This document shows positions 17,584 through 26,448 of a stretch of 64,000 nucleotides of DNA, piece by piece (position 1 is the stretch's first letter; every line of letters begins with the position of its first letter). The notes under the pieces are model-generated. The model was not told where the DNA came from, searched no databases, and saw nothing but the letters and a program-made list of their open reading frames with translations. Source of the stretch: an uncultured Bacteroidales bacterium (GTDB lineage: Bacteria > Bacteroidota > Bacteroidia > Bacteroidales > UBA932); contig CAKUYQ010000006.1 of the NCBI GenBank assembly GCA_934717185.1, positions 46,537-110,536 of the forward strand. The letters run 5' to 3'. A program made the translations under genes and the position numbers.

Positions 17584-19164
17584 ATGACAACAGTTAGAAA
17601 ATTGAATATTTCATACAGATTATTTGCCGGAATAGGTGCAGTTGCACTAATGATTATCTCTATGGCCGTAAAGGCTGAGGCTCAGACTGTAGATGATGCT
17701 TACAGATTGTCGTGGCAGACTCCGGTGGGCACGGCAAGGTCTGCGGCAATGGGACAGGCGGGTGTAGCTCTTGGCGGTGATATGGGATTTGTCTTTTCCA
17801 ATCCTGCAGCCTCTGCCATCTACAGATATAATGAGGTGACATTCTCCCCGCTACTCTCTATGAACAGTACGGATATGACATATTTGGGAAACAAGACGAG
17901 CGATTCCAAAACAACATTTGCCATATCTAACTTTGGTGCGTTAGGCTCTTTTAAAACAAGAATGACAAACGGGCTTAAAAATTGGTCACTTGCCATAGCC
18001 TACAACAGGTTAAACGACTTTAACAGCTCTGTATATGCTACCGGCAGGACGGCCAAAAGCAGTTATCTTGCGTCAATGGCGGCGGAGTTGCAGGGGGTAA
18101 ACGGAAAGGATTTGGACATTACAGACTCATACGATCCCTTTGGCAACTATTCATGGAAGAGTGTTCTTGCCTGGAACGCCTCGCTTTTGGATACTCTACC
18201 CGGCACACATGGAAAGGAGTACAAGGGTGCTACCGAAAATCTGAATGGGTACGACATTACAATGGGTGGCGAATTGGACCAAAGGTATACATCTGTATCT
18301 AAAGGGAATGTTTCCGAGGCATCATTCAATATCGGCGGAAACATAAATGACATTTTTTATGTTGGCGCAACAATAGGTATTCAGAGCATCTACTACCGCA
18401 AAGATGAGAACTATTCCGAATTTGCAGTGAGAAACAGCGATTTTCAGACAGGATTCAATTCTTTCACACATAAATACAGTCTTAAGACAACAGGTACGGG
18501 CATAAATGTTAGAGTTGGCGCAATATTCACCCCTGTGCATTTCATAAGATTGGGAGCAAGCATATCCACCCCTACGTGGATGTATCTCCACGATGAGTGG
18601 GAGGAGAGGGTTGCATCTGATTTTTCGGCTACTCAAACATCACAGGCGTATTATGCCAACCTCGTTTCCCCTCTTGGAAAATATGATTATATTCTAAGGA
18701 CTCCGTTCAGATGGAATGTTGGCGGTGCATTTGTATTTGGACAGCGCGGCACATTGAGTATAGATTACGAAAGAACAGATTACTCTACAATGAAGCTTAA
18801 AGACCCGGATTATAAATGGGAATTTAACAATGAGAACGCTGCCATAAAGGATAAGTACAAGGCTTCTGATAACGTAAGAATTGGAGCAGAGGTAATTGCT
18901 ACACCAACTATTGCAATAAGAGCCGGATTCCAGTATTATACTGCAGGACTTAAGGAGAATGATTACGAAACCTACATTGGTTCTGCTGGATTAGGATACA
19001 GCTCAAAGGGTGGATTCTTTGCAGATTTGACATACGTAAGGCAATTGAAAGATGGCAAAGATGATTACCGCTTCTACAACAGTGCAGGGGGAAGGGAAGC
19101 ACCTATAGCAAACGCATCTTGGTATAATTCGAGATTGGTGCTCACCTTGGGGTTAAGATTTTAG
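17584..19164 (+). CDS. FadL/OmpP1-family outer membrane protein
   Basis: 526 residues with a signal peptide (to about A33) and an N-terminal segment typical of the FadL/OmpP1/TodX fold (ARSAAMGQAGVALGGDMGFVFSNPAA, residues 51 on), then a beta-barrel with strands ending at LVLTLGLRF. FadL-type channels carry hydrophobic substrates such as long-chain fatty acids across the outer membrane; the Bacteroidetes versions are largely untested. It follows a surface lipoprotein gene and ends at a bidirectional stem-loop shared with wbqC. Confidence 0.82.
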   Translation: MTTVRKLNISYRLFAGIGAVALMIISMAVKAEAQTVDDAYRLSWQTPVGTARSAAMGQAGVALGGDMGFVFSNPAASAIYRYNEVTFSPLLSMNSTDMTYLGNKTSDSKTTFAISNFGALGSFKTRMTNGLKNWSLAIAYNRLNDFNSSVYATGRTAKSSYLASMAAELQGVNGKDLDITDSYDPFGNYSWKSVLAWNASLLDTLPGTHGKEYKGATENLNGYDITMGGELDQRYTSVSKGNVSEASFNIGGNINDIFYVGATIGIQSIYYRKDENYSEFAVRNSDFQTGFNSFTHKYSLKTTGTGINVRVGAIFTPVHFIRLGASISTPTWMYLHDEWEERVASDFSATQTSQAYYANLVSPLGKYDYILRTPFRWNVGGAFVFGQRGTLSIDYERTDYSTMKLKDPDYKWEFNNENAAIKDKYKASDNVRIGAEVIATPTIAIRAGFQYYTAGLKENDYETYIGSAGLGYSSKGGFFADLTYVRQLKDGKDDYRFYNSAGGREAPIANASWYNSRLVLTLGLRF

Positions 19165-19197
19165 GAGAGCATTAAGACAGAGCATTAATGTTATGGG

Positions 19198-19219
19198 ATG
19201 TTGCCTCTTAGGCAACATC
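19198..19219. terminator. Stem-loop between convergent porin and wbqC genes
   Basis: GATGTTGCC and GGCAACATC pair perfectly over nine bases with a four-base loop. It directly abuts the wbqC stop codon and lies 34 bases after the porin stop. There is little T-tract on either side. Confidence 0.65.
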
Positions 19220-19924
19220 TTACAGAAATGAGACAGAATTAGGGCCCTCGTTAAACAGGAGGTCTAAAATAGAGAGATTGGGCGTAAATCCGTATTTATT
19301 TGTAAATACTTGGTAATACGCCTTTTCTTTATAGAAAGGATTGTTGCTTACGGATACTTTGGGATGGATTGCAGATCTTAAATCCAAGGTATCCGGTTCT
19401 GTTTTTTGAGGATTTTCATACTCTGTTGAGAGCGAAAACCTCCTTTTGATTCCGCACAGTTCACATAGCAGCGAGGTTAACTCCGTATTCAAGCCAAGCA
19501 GTGTCTCAATATGAGAATTCAAAACAGCAAATATATCATCCTTATAATATTCAAAGAAAGGAGAGTTTCCGTATGCTGCCTCTATGGCCCTCTCATGTTG
19601 CACCACCCACGGCTTGGTGTAATCTATTCTTATTTCGGAAATAGGGAGTTTATGTGTTGGATCCAATGTTACACCACCGGTTATACCGTCGGTTACACTA
19701 CCCGCTACACTGCAGGTTATACTACCGCCACCGCGCAATACAGGCAGTGTTAAAACAAGAACCCCGCTGCCGGTTAATATATGGCAACGGGTTCTGTATG
19801 ATTGTTTCTGGTACTGTTCACACGCCTCTATAACTGTATTGCTGCAATTATCCAACACCGCAAAATACTCAACAGGTGCAAAATAGGCAGTTGACAGCAA
19901 CACTCTGTAAGGCAACGTAAACAT
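19220..19924 (-). CDS. WbqC-like family protein
   Basis: 234 residues matching the WbqC family (LLSTAYFAPVEYFAVL at the start, ISEIRIDYTKPWVVQHERAIEAAYGNSPFFEYY in the middle, given here in part). The family is linked to surface polysaccharide or O-antigen biosynthesis but has no demonstrated reaction. It is the last gene of the lpxD-lpxC-fabZ-lpxA unit, 22 bases after lpxA, in keeping with an envelope role. Residues about 65-90 are a tetrapeptide repeat (SITC, SVAG, SVTD, GITG, GVTL) encoded by a 12-bp minisatellite, an insertion I do not expect in the family. Confidence 0.82.
   Translation of the reverse strand: MFTLPYRVLLSTAYFAPVEYFAVLDNCSNTVIEACEQYQKQSYRTRCHILTGSGVLVLTLPVLRGGGSITCSVAGSVTDGITGGVTLDPTHKLPISEIRIDYTKPWVVQHERAIEAAYGNSPFFEYYKDDIFAVLNSHIETLLGLNTELTSLLCELCGIKRRFSLSTEYENPQKTEPDTLDLRSAIHPKVSVSNNPFYKEKAYYQVFTNKYGFTPNLSILDLLFNEGPNSVSFL
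19668..19727. repeat. 12-bp minisatellite inside the WbqC-like gene
   Basis: Five contiguous 12-base units of the form GYTAYACYRYSS (19668, 19680, 19692, 19704, 19716). The unit length is a multiple of three, so copy number can change without breaking the frame; it encodes five [SG][VI][TA]x tetrapeptides. Confidence 0.85.
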
Positions 19925-19946
19925 TTTAAACGCTGTTTTTCTTACA

Positions 19947-20738
19947 TTATTCCTCAGACGAAGAGGGGCTGTATTTGATTATACCGCGCTTAGACTCATT
20001 TATAAAATCTAAGATAATCCTCTTCTCCTCCGAATCCGGCATCTCCGCCTCTACCTTTTTGCAAGCATCCGAAACATTAAGATTGCTCTGATATATAACT
20101 CTGTAAATATCCCTTATTCTCTCTATCTGCTCGCTTGTAAAGCCTCTGCGCCTCAACCCTACTATGTTAATACCAAAGAAAGACAAAGGTCTCTTGCCCG
20201 CCATTGCGTATGGAGGAACATCTTTTCCTATTAATGAGCCTCCCGACAACATTGCATGGCATCCTATTTTAGTAAACTGGTGCGCTGCGGAGTTACCCCC
20301 TATGATTGCAAAGTCGTCTACATTAGTTTCACCGGCTAAACCTACATAGCTCACAAGAATAACATTGTTTCCAATAACACAGTCGTGGGCTACATGAACG
20401 TATGACATAACCAATACATTGTTTTTGATTATAGTCTTATACTTGCCGCTGGCTGCAGTACCTCTGTTAATTGTAGCACACTCCCTTATGGTAACATTGT
20501 CACCAATCTCAACGTATGTAACCTCGCCTTGGAATTTAAGATCCTGAGGTATGGCACCTATTACAGCACCGGGAAAAATATTGCAGTTCTTGCCAATTTT
20601 AACGTAGTCGTAAATTGTAACATTAGGGCCAATATGACATCCATCGCCAATCTCTACATTCTCTGCAATATAGCAGAAAGGCTCAATTGTAACATTCTTC
20701 CCTATTTTAGCGTTTGGGTGTACTACCGAATTATTCAT
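19947..20738 (-). CDS. lpxA: UDP-N-acetylglucosamine acyltransferase
   Basis: 263 residues of left-handed beta-helix hexapeptide repeats followed by a C-terminal helical domain (GLRRRGFTSEQIERIRDIYR). The catalytic base is the second histidine of HVAHDCVIGN near residue 120. It transfers a 3-hydroxyacyl chain from ACP to UDP-GlcNAc, the first step of lipid A synthesis in the cytoplasm. It lies 20 bases after fabZ within the lipid A operon, and the acyl substrate is made by the neighbouring FabZ pathway. Confidence 0.96.
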   Translation of the reverse strand: MNNSVVHPNAKIGKNVTIEPFCYIAENVEIGDGCHIGPNVTIYDYVKIGKNCNIFPGAVIGAIPQDLKFQGEVTYVEIGDNVTIRECATINRGTAASGKYKTIIKNNVLVMSYVHVAHDCVIGNNVILVSYVGLAGETNVDDFAIIGGNSAAHQFTKIGCHAMLSGGSLIGKDVPPYAMAGKRPLSFFGINIVGLRRRGFTSEQIERIRDIYRVIYQSNLNVSDACKKVEAEMPDSEEKRIILDFINESKRGIIKYSPSSSEE

Positions 20739-20758
20739 TATTGTAAAGTTTATTCCGT

Positions 20759-21241
20759 TTATCTGTTCTTAATTACCTGAGCGACCATATCACTCTCACA
20801 TACAAGCGTATCGCCAACGTATGCCTTGCCGTTCATACTTACTATAGACCTTCTGAGAGGGTTGGTGATTGTCAACTTAAACACAACAACATCTCCGGGT
20901 ATCACCTTCCTCTTGAACTTTGCGTTGTCTATTCTGGCAAAATATGTAGAATATCTTTCAGGCTCATCAACACTATTCAATACCAATATACCGCCAACCT
21001 GCGCCATTGCCTCAATCAACAGCACTCCGGGAACAACAGGTTCCTCCGGAAAATGGCCGTTAAAATACCACTCGTTAACACCAATAGTCTTTATACCTAC
21101 AACATAATCCTCCCCCATCTCAATAATCCTGTCCACCATTAGAAACGGAGGTCTGTGAGGAAGTAATTTTTTAATGCCGTTAATGTCCAAAACAGGAGCT
21201 GCATTTGGATCATACTTAGGAATATTAGTCTCGTGTTCCAT
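20759..21241 (-). CDS. fabZ: 3-hydroxyacyl-ACP dehydratase, detached from LpxC
   Basis: 160 residues with the FabZ hot-dog fold; the active site is seen in GHFPEEPVVPGVLLIEAMAQ (His and Glu near residues 64 and 78). It dehydrates 3-hydroxyacyl-ACP in fatty acid synthesis. In Bacteroidetes this domain is normally the C-terminal half of one LpxC-FabZ protein of about 460 residues. Here LpxC (308) and FabZ (160) are separate frames; FabZ is in the +1 frame relative to LpxC and is open upstream into the A6 run at the end of lpxC. Removing one A would restore a continuous fusion. The ATG at 21241 may serve as a real start or be internal to a fusion hidden by a sequencing error. Confidence 0.93.
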   Translation of the reverse strand: MEHETNIPKYDPNAAPVLDINGIKKLLPHRPPFLMVDRIIEMGEDYVVGIKTIGVNEWYFNGHFPEEPVVPGVLLIEAMAQVGGILVLNSVDEPERYSTYFARIDNAKFKRKVIPGDVVVFKLTITNPLRRSIVSMNGKAYVGDTLVCESDMVAQVIKNR

Positions 21242-21251
21242 TACTGTATAT

Positions 21252-22178
21252 TTAGTTGTTTTTTAGATATGTGTCATATATAAGCCCGGCCATCTTTGTG
21301 TTTATGCCATGTCCGCTCTTATAGGCTATAACCTTCCCCTTAATGTGCTTCCCGACAAGAGAGAAATCTCCAAGAAGGTCTAACAGTTTATGTCTTGCAC
21401 ACTCATTGGAATATCTTAGCTCCAAGTGGTTAAGATAACCCTCCGGTGCGCGTTCCAATGTCTTAACATTAAAGACGCCGGCCAACCTGTCCAACTCCTG
21501 CTGTGGCACAGGCCTCTCAACTATGATTATGGCGTTATCCAAATCACCACCCTTTATGAGATTGTTCTTAAACAGCGGCTCCAACTCATGGAAAAAGACA
21601 AATGTCCTGCACGGAGCAATCTCCTTTGCGAAACTTGTCTCAACATTGAATCTTGCATATTGGTTACCCAAGACCTTGGAGTTATAATCTATCATAAGGT
21701 CCACAGAGAATTTGTCATCCGGCATAATCACTATCTCAGAACCTGTATCCGGGTTCTTAATCTCAAGTTTTCTGTCTATTGTAATGTACTCCCTCTCTGC
21801 ATCCTGCTCCACAAGTCCGTCTTTCATTATCGCATCTGCAAACAATCTTGCACTGCCATCCAAGATAGGAACCTCCTGGCTGTTTATACAAACCAATACG
21901 TTATCAACACCAAATCCGTAAAGTGTTGCCATAAGGTGCTCAAGCGTAGATATCTTAACGTCACCCTTCTCCAATGTGGTTCCGCGAGAGGTTGTTGTAA
22001 CATACTTGACGCAAGCATCTATCATCGCATCCTCGCCAAGATCCGTTCTCTTGAACTTAACTCCAAAATTAACCGGAGCAGGTTCAATGCTCATCCTTAC
22101 CAATCTGCCTGTGTGAAGGCCCTTTCCCTCAAAAAGATATTTTCCTTTTAATGTATGCTGTTTAACACTATTTATCAT
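21252..22178 (-). CDS. lpxC: UDP-3-O-acyl-N-acetylglucosamine deacetylase
   Basis: 308 residues. The zinc ligands are recognisable in STLEHLMATL (His near residue 79) and ARHKLLDLLGD (His and Asp near 263-267). This is the committed step of lipid A synthesis. It follows lpxD by 58 bases. The frame ends at TAA ten bases before the fabZ ATG, directly after an A6 run in the codons for the last residues (YLKNN), which strongly suggests loss by frameshift of the usual Bacteroidetes LpxC-FabZ fusion or a base error in the assembly. One CTTCCCGACAA word lies inside the gene (21348-21358). Confidence 0.95.
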   Translation of the reverse strand: MINSVKQHTLKGKYLFEGKGLHTGRLVRMSIEPAPVNFGVKFKRTDLGEDAMIDACVKYVTTTSRGTTLEKGDVKISTLEHLMATLYGFGVDNVLVCINSQEVPILDGSARLFADAIMKDGLVEQDAEREYITIDRKLEIKNPDTGSEIVIMPDDKFSVDLMIDYNSKVLGNQYARFNVETSFAKEIAPCRTFVFFHELEPLFKNNLIKGGDLDNAIIIVERPVPQQELDRLAGVFNVKTLERAPEGYLNHLELRYSNECARHKLLDLLGDFSLVGKHIKGKVIAYKSGHGINTKMAGLIYDTYLKNN

Positions 22179-22236
22179 ATATAATCATTATAAGCGCACA
22201 AAGATAATCATTTTAGCAATCTGTTCTTAACAAAAC

Positions 22237-23220
22237 TTACCTGAGCTGTTTAAAGGCGGCATAACATCTCAGATATGCTTTATAGTCAAAAGCAGGAGAA
22301 CCAAGCAAAATTTCGCCCTCTTTCTTTATATTACCCATGATACCGGCCTGAGCGCCTATAGATGTTTTATCTGCTATTGTTATATGTCCCGATATTCCAA
22401 CCTGCCCACCTATCTGGCAGTTCCTTCCAACTTTTGCACTGCCCGCAACACCTGTCTGTGAAGCAATTACCGTATTTTCCCCAATCTCAACATTATGCGC
22501 AATCTGAATAAGGTTGTCTAATTTTACCCCTTTCTTTATTATTGTCGTCCCCATTGTAGCCCTGTCTACAGTGGTATTTGCACCAATCTCTACGTTATCC
22601 TCTATTGTAACTATTCCCGTTTGAGGAATCTTCTTGTAGGAACCATCCTCAGTTGGTGCAAAGCCAAAACCGTCTGAGCCAATAACCACGTTGGAATGAA
22701 GAATACAGTTATCTCCAATCTTACACCCCTCATATATCTTTACACCGGGGTACAATATACAGTTTTTGCCTATCGTAACATTATGCCCAATATAAACTTG
22801 CTCGTACACCTGTGTTCCATCCCCAATTATGCTTTTCTTCCCCACATACGAAAATGCACCAATATATGCGCTTCTGCTTATCTTGCTGCTCCATGCACAT
22901 TTTGCCCTCCAGCTCCTCCCCTTTCTGTTTGCCTGCTTAAGAGAGTTAAGCAGATCCAATAACGAGGCAACTGCCTCGTAAGCATTATCTACTACAATAA
23001 GCGTAGGCTCTATATCGTGATCCGGTTTAAACTCCCTGTTTATAATGACAATACTTGCTTTACAAGTCTCAAGAAAATGTTTGTATTTAGGGTTGGCCAA
23101 AAAGCAGATGGCACCTCTCTTTCCACTCTCTATTTTTGCAACGGTAGAGACCTTTACATTAGGGTCCCCTATGATCTCACCATTAAAATGTGCGGCAATT
23201 CTCTCAGCAGTAACTTCCAT
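22237..23220 (-). CDS. lpxD: UDP-3-O-acylglucosamine N-acyltransferase
   Basis: 327 residues: an N-terminal uridine-binding domain (1-100) and a hexapeptide-repeat beta-helix, with the catalytic histidine in QIAHNVEIGENT near residue 240. It adds the second 3-hydroxyacyl chain in lipid A synthesis. It is the first gene of lpxD-lpxC-fabZ-lpxA-wbqC, all on the minus strand with short gaps, driven by the -7 box at 23241-23248. The order matches other Bacteroidetes. Confidence 0.95.
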   Translation of the reverse strand: MEVTAERIAAHFNGEIIGDPNVKVSTVAKIESGKRGAICFLANPKYKHFLETCKASIVIINREFKPDHDIEPTLIVVDNAYEAVASLLDLLNSLKQANRKGRSWRAKCAWSSKISRSAYIGAFSYVGKKSIIGDGTQVYEQVYIGHNVTIGKNCILYPGVKIYEGCKIGDNCILHSNVVIGSDGFGFAPTEDGSYKKIPQTGIVTIEDNVEIGANTTVDRATMGTTIIKKGVKLDNLIQIAHNVEIGENTVIASQTGVAGSAKVGRNCQIGGQVGISGHITIADKTSIGAQAGIMGNIKKEGEILLGSPAFDYKAYLRCYAAFKQLR

Positions 23221-23240
23221 TTCAAAAATCTTTTAAGCTA

Positions 23241-23248
23241 CAAATTTA
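23241..23248 (-). promoter_or_regulatory. -7 box for the lipid A operon
   Basis: The minus strand reads TAAATTTG, an exact TAnnTTTG match 20 bases upstream of the lpxD ATG. Confidence 0.6.
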
Positions 23249-23431
23249 ACATAAAATTAATGACAATTCATAATAACAGAGGCAACAAGAGGCTGTTTGG
23301 ACAATTTTTAATTACAAACAGCTTCCCGACAGACCCCTTTAGCCAAAATTCAATGTTTATGTTGCACTTGCTTTTTGACTCTGCCCCCAAAGATTTTTCA
23401 TCAAAAACTTGCTAAAGTAGGTCAAAAATAT

Positions 23432-23439
23432 TAATTTTG
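23432..23439 (+). promoter_or_regulatory. Possible -7 box for the ABC-3C operon
   Basis: TAATTTTG matches TAnnTTTG 80 bases before the first ABC-3C gene. The rest of the 299-base gap between lpxD and this gene holds no ORF; it includes a one-mismatch CTTCCCGACAA word at 23322 and is the left boundary of the acquired island. Confidence 0.4.
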
Positions 23440-23519
23440 TCTGTTAAGATGGGGGGATGAAGACTTTGTATGCTTATGAATATCAAAGTTGGCTGACTAA
23501 CAATAACTTATAAAGCGAT

Positions 23520-24443
23520 ATGAGATATCCGTTATATGACCTAAATTGTGACGACTTTGAAAGTCTGGTCATCTTGATATGTAATCACATATTGGGTTCT
23601 GCCACTATTCCATTTTCTAAAGGTAAAGATGGCGGAAAAGACGGGAAATATATTGGGCAAGCCAACAAAATTCCAAGTGAATCCAATCCTTGGAATGGAA
23701 AAATCATCATACAGGCGAAACACACAATTAAAATTAATGCGACATGCTCTGATTCTTCCTTTAACAAAATTATAGATAATGAGGTTATAACAGCTATTGA
23801 GTCTTTAAAAAGCAGAAATGAGATAGATTATTACCTTTTGTTTACCAATCGTTCCCTCTCCGGAATTCAAGATTCCGTCATAGCGAAAAAGATTAATGAT
23901 GCAACAGGTATTCCAACCATCTTAATGGCTGACGAAAAAATTCAAATGTATTTAAAAGAATATCCTAATGTGGTACGAACAGCCGAACTAAATCGTCTTC
24001 TTCTTCCATTTGAGTTTGATGAATCAGATTTACGTGATGTTATTGTTTTTTTACATAAACAAATAAAAGAGGGTGGTACGATATCTATTCAATCTGGATT
24101 TGAATACCCTGGCTTAGACAAAAAGAATGAATTAAATAAACTAAGTAAAAATTATTTTGATGATGTCATAAAGAAAAGCATGGAGGACTTTGATAAGATT
24201 AGGTTATTCTTATCTGACTCCATTAACCAAGATATTGAGGAAATATATGCAGATGCGGTAAGCGAACTAAATGCGAAAATAGCATTAAAGAGAGAACAAT
24301 TCTATGAATTTGAACAGATTATTGAAACATGCTATGACAATATAGTACGAGATAATGCTGAGATGCTTAAAGGGAAAAAGAAACTCGTTCGCACTTTACT
24401 TCATTACATGTATTGTAATTGTGATATTGGCATAAAAGAATGA
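23520..24443 (+). CDS. ABC-3C system effector with Mrr-like nuclease domain
   Basis: 307 residues. The N-terminus has the restriction-endonuclease-like signature of Mrr-type nucleases: DFESLV (12-17), KDGGKDG (36-42) and IIQAKH (63-68), which supply the D...QxK metal site. The C-terminal half (about 165-307) is helical and probably binds partners. Its gene overlaps a 77-residue gene by four bases (ATGA), which overlaps a DUF2326 ATPase gene by four bases, giving the effector-middle component-ATPase order of ABC-three-component conflict systems predicted by Aravind's group. The nuclease presumably acts on invading nucleic acid or on the host to abort infection; the target is unknown. Base composition is more AT-rich than the flanking genes. 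Confidence 0.8.
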   Translation: MRYPLYDLNCDDFESLVILICNHILGSATIPFSKGKDGGKDGKYIGQANKIPSESNPWNGKIIIQAKHTIKINATCSDSSFNKIIDNEVITAIESLKSRNEIDYYLLFTNRSLSGIQDSVIAKKINDATGIPTILMADEKIQMYLKEYPNVVRTAELNRLLLPFEFDESDLRDVIVFLHKQIKEGGTISIQSGFEYPGLDKKNELNKLSKNYFDDVIKKSMEDFDKIRLFLSDSINQDIEEIYADAVSELNAKIALKREQFYEFEQIIETCYDNIVRDNAEMLKGKKKLVRTLLHYMYCNCDIGIKE

Positions 24444-24673
24444 TTACACCAAATAAACATACAGAAATTAGAATGTCAGTTCCTTATGTCGCAGGTCTTA
24501 CACTAAAAGAAGTTTCTAAAAGCGGCATAATCAAATATGATGACCTTAAACGTTTTGTCACGAATAAAATTGGACAAAACTTAGGGGATTCCTTTGAGTA
24601 TGCTGTATCATTCTTATTCTTATTAAATAAAATAGTTTACAACCAGTCTTCTGACTCTTTTACATTATTATGA
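24440..24673 (+). CDS. ABC-3C middle component, small type
   Basis: 77 residues, beginning MITPNKHTEIRMSVPYVAG. It has no membrane segment or catalytic motif. Position, size and four-base overlaps with both neighbours (ATGA junctions at 24440 and 24670) identify it as the small middle component that links the ABC ATPase to its effector in ABC-3C systems; it resembles the short middle-component families, but I cannot assign the exact subtype. The two overlaps imply translational coupling and fixed stoichiometry. Confidence 0.72.
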   Translation: MITPNKHTEIRMSVPYVAGLTLKEVSKSGIIKYDDLKRFVTNKIGQNLGDSFEYAVSFLFLLNKIVYNQSSDSFTLL

Positions 24674-26430
24674 AGATAATTAAAGTTTTTTCAGATGGAC
24701 CTTTTAAGAATGTCAAGTTTAATGAAGGTTATAACGTTATATTAGCTACAATCCATGATAAAAAGAATAAAAAAGACACTCATAATCTTGGAAAGACTTC
24801 TTTGTTGGTTGTAATTGACTTCTTATTATTATCAGCATTTTCTAAAAAATCTCCGATTTTAATAAATCCAATATTTTCTACACAAACATTTTTTTTGGAG
24901 CTTTTGCTAAACTCTGGGAAGTACCTTGTTATCCGTCGAGGTATTGAAAAACCATCAAAAATAAGTTTCAAACTCAATGACTTTCCTTTGGATAGCTTTG
25001 ATATACCAACAGAATGGGATGAAGAGAATGTTGCATTCGAGTCAGCGCAAGAGATGTTAAATACTTATCTAGGCTACGATGTTCTTACTAACTGGTCTTA
25101 TCGCAAATCTATATCATATTTTCTTCGTTCTCAAAAAGATTATTTGGATGTATTTCAGCTGAATAAATTCAAAGGAAAACATATCACTTGGAAACCATTT
25201 GTTTTCGATCTATTAGGATTTGATGGTAGTCTTATTGAAAGGAAATTTCAATGCGATGAGGAGATTGAAGCCAAAAAAAAAGAAATTGCAACACTCCAAA
25301 AGCAAGCAAGTATAGATATAGCAGAGCGAGATAAAATAGTTGGCCTCATTGAAATTAAAACTGAAGAGAAGGGACGTACAGAACAGGAAATAGATAAATT
25401 TAATTTCTATAACCAAGATGTAGCTGTTACACGGGAATTGATAGATTCCATTGATACACAATTGCAATCTCTTAATTCTGAGAGATATCGTATAGGCTAT
25501 GAGATAAAAAAAATAAACACATCATTAGAACAAACTTCTGCAACAGTTAGATTAGATAAACTGAAAGAGTTGTATAATGAAGTTGAGATATTTTTTCCTG
25601 AATCTTTATCAAAAACATATGAGGAGTTAGAGCGATTTACAGATGCCATATCAACAGAAAGACGAAAATATCTTGAAGAGAATCTATCATTTCTCAAGAA
25701 AGAATATGTCAAGATAAATGATGCAATAAGAATTAAAGAACAGGAACGCAGCGAAAAGATTTCAGTACTGACTGAAGTTGATGTTTATAATAAATTCAAA
25801 GTGTATCAAAAAGAGTTAGCATCCTTAGAAGCGGAATTGTCTTTACTAAAAGAGAAATTGGGTTTAATAGATAGTTCATCAACAATCAGAACTGAGATTG
25901 AAAATCTTAAAGAAGAGAGGAAAGAGTATATTGATAAAATACGTGAAGCTATTGATGGTAGAGCACATGCAGAAATCAATAAGATTTTTAATCAAATAGT
26001 TACAGAAATAACAGGTACTAATGCGATTATATCAATCAAGCAAAATACTGATGCCAATGTTGAGTTTGAAGCTGATTATCAAACGACAACACATGTTACA
26101 ACGTCAGAAGCAGATGGTACATCCTATAAGAAGTTATTGTGTGTAGCGTTCGATATCGCTTTATTAGTTTCATACTCATCTCATTCATTTTATAGATTCG
26201 TATATCACGATGGTGTATTAGAGGGATTAGATGACCGTGTAAAACAACGTCTTATTTTTGTAACACAACGTATTTGTTCCGAGTATGGATTACAATATAT
26301 TTTATCATTAATAGATTCAGATATTCCTAAGAATATTGAAGATCCAAATCAAGAATTCCCAATGGGTTCTGTGTGTCTTAATCTTAATGATTTGGACGAC
26401 CATGGCAAATTATTCATGCGAAGTTTTTAG
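24670..26430 (+). CDS. ABC-3C ATPase, DUF2326 family (SMC/Rad50-like)
   Basis: 586 residues. The N-terminal ATPase half has a Walker A-like HNLGKTS (38-44), followed by two long coiled-coil stretches (about 195-280 and 310-440) and the C-terminal DUF2326 half with the Walker B-like YHDGVLEGLDDR near 512-523. This is the ABC ATPase of ABC-three-component systems; by analogy with Rad50/SMC it should sense DNA or a DNA-bound structure and switch on the nuclease encoded two genes upstream. The coiled coil is shorter than in Rad50. AT-rich codon use separates it from the lpx genes. Confidence 0.82.
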   Translation: MKIIKVFSDGPFKNVKFNEGYNVILATIHDKKNKKDTHNLGKTSLLVVIDFLLLSAFSKKSPILINPIFSTQTFFLELLLNSGKYLVIRRGIEKPSKISFKLNDFPLDSFDIPTEWDEENVAFESAQEMLNTYLGYDVLTNWSYRKSISYFLRSQKDYLDVFQLNKFKGKHITWKPFVFDLLGFDGSLIERKFQCDEEIEAKKKEIATLQKQASIDIAERDKIVGLIEIKTEEKGRTEQEIDKFNFYNQDVAVTRELIDSIDTQLQSLNSERYRIGYEIKKINTSLEQTSATVRLDKLKELYNEVEIFFPESLSKTYEELERFTDAISTERRKYLEENLSFLKKEYVKINDAIRIKEQERSEKISVLTEVDVYNKFKVYQKELASLEAELSLLKEKLGLIDSSSTIRTEIENLKEERKEYIDKIREAIDGRAHAEINKIFNQIVTEITGTNAIISIKQNTDANVEFEADYQTTTHVTTSEADGTSYKKLLCVAFDIALLVSYSSHSFYRFVYHDGVLEGLDDRVKQRLIFVTQRICSEYGLQYILSLIDSDIPKNIEDPNQEFPMGSVCLNLNDLDDHGKLFMRSF

Positions 26431-26448
26431 TGCATCATGAAACTTTGC

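Noticed and set aside
21255..21265. A_AAA_AAC slippery heptamer at the end of lpxC as a -1 frameshift signal
   Set aside because: A -1 shift runs into a TAA within six codons and does not reach fabZ; fabZ is in the +1 frame, so a classical -1 site cannot make the fusion.
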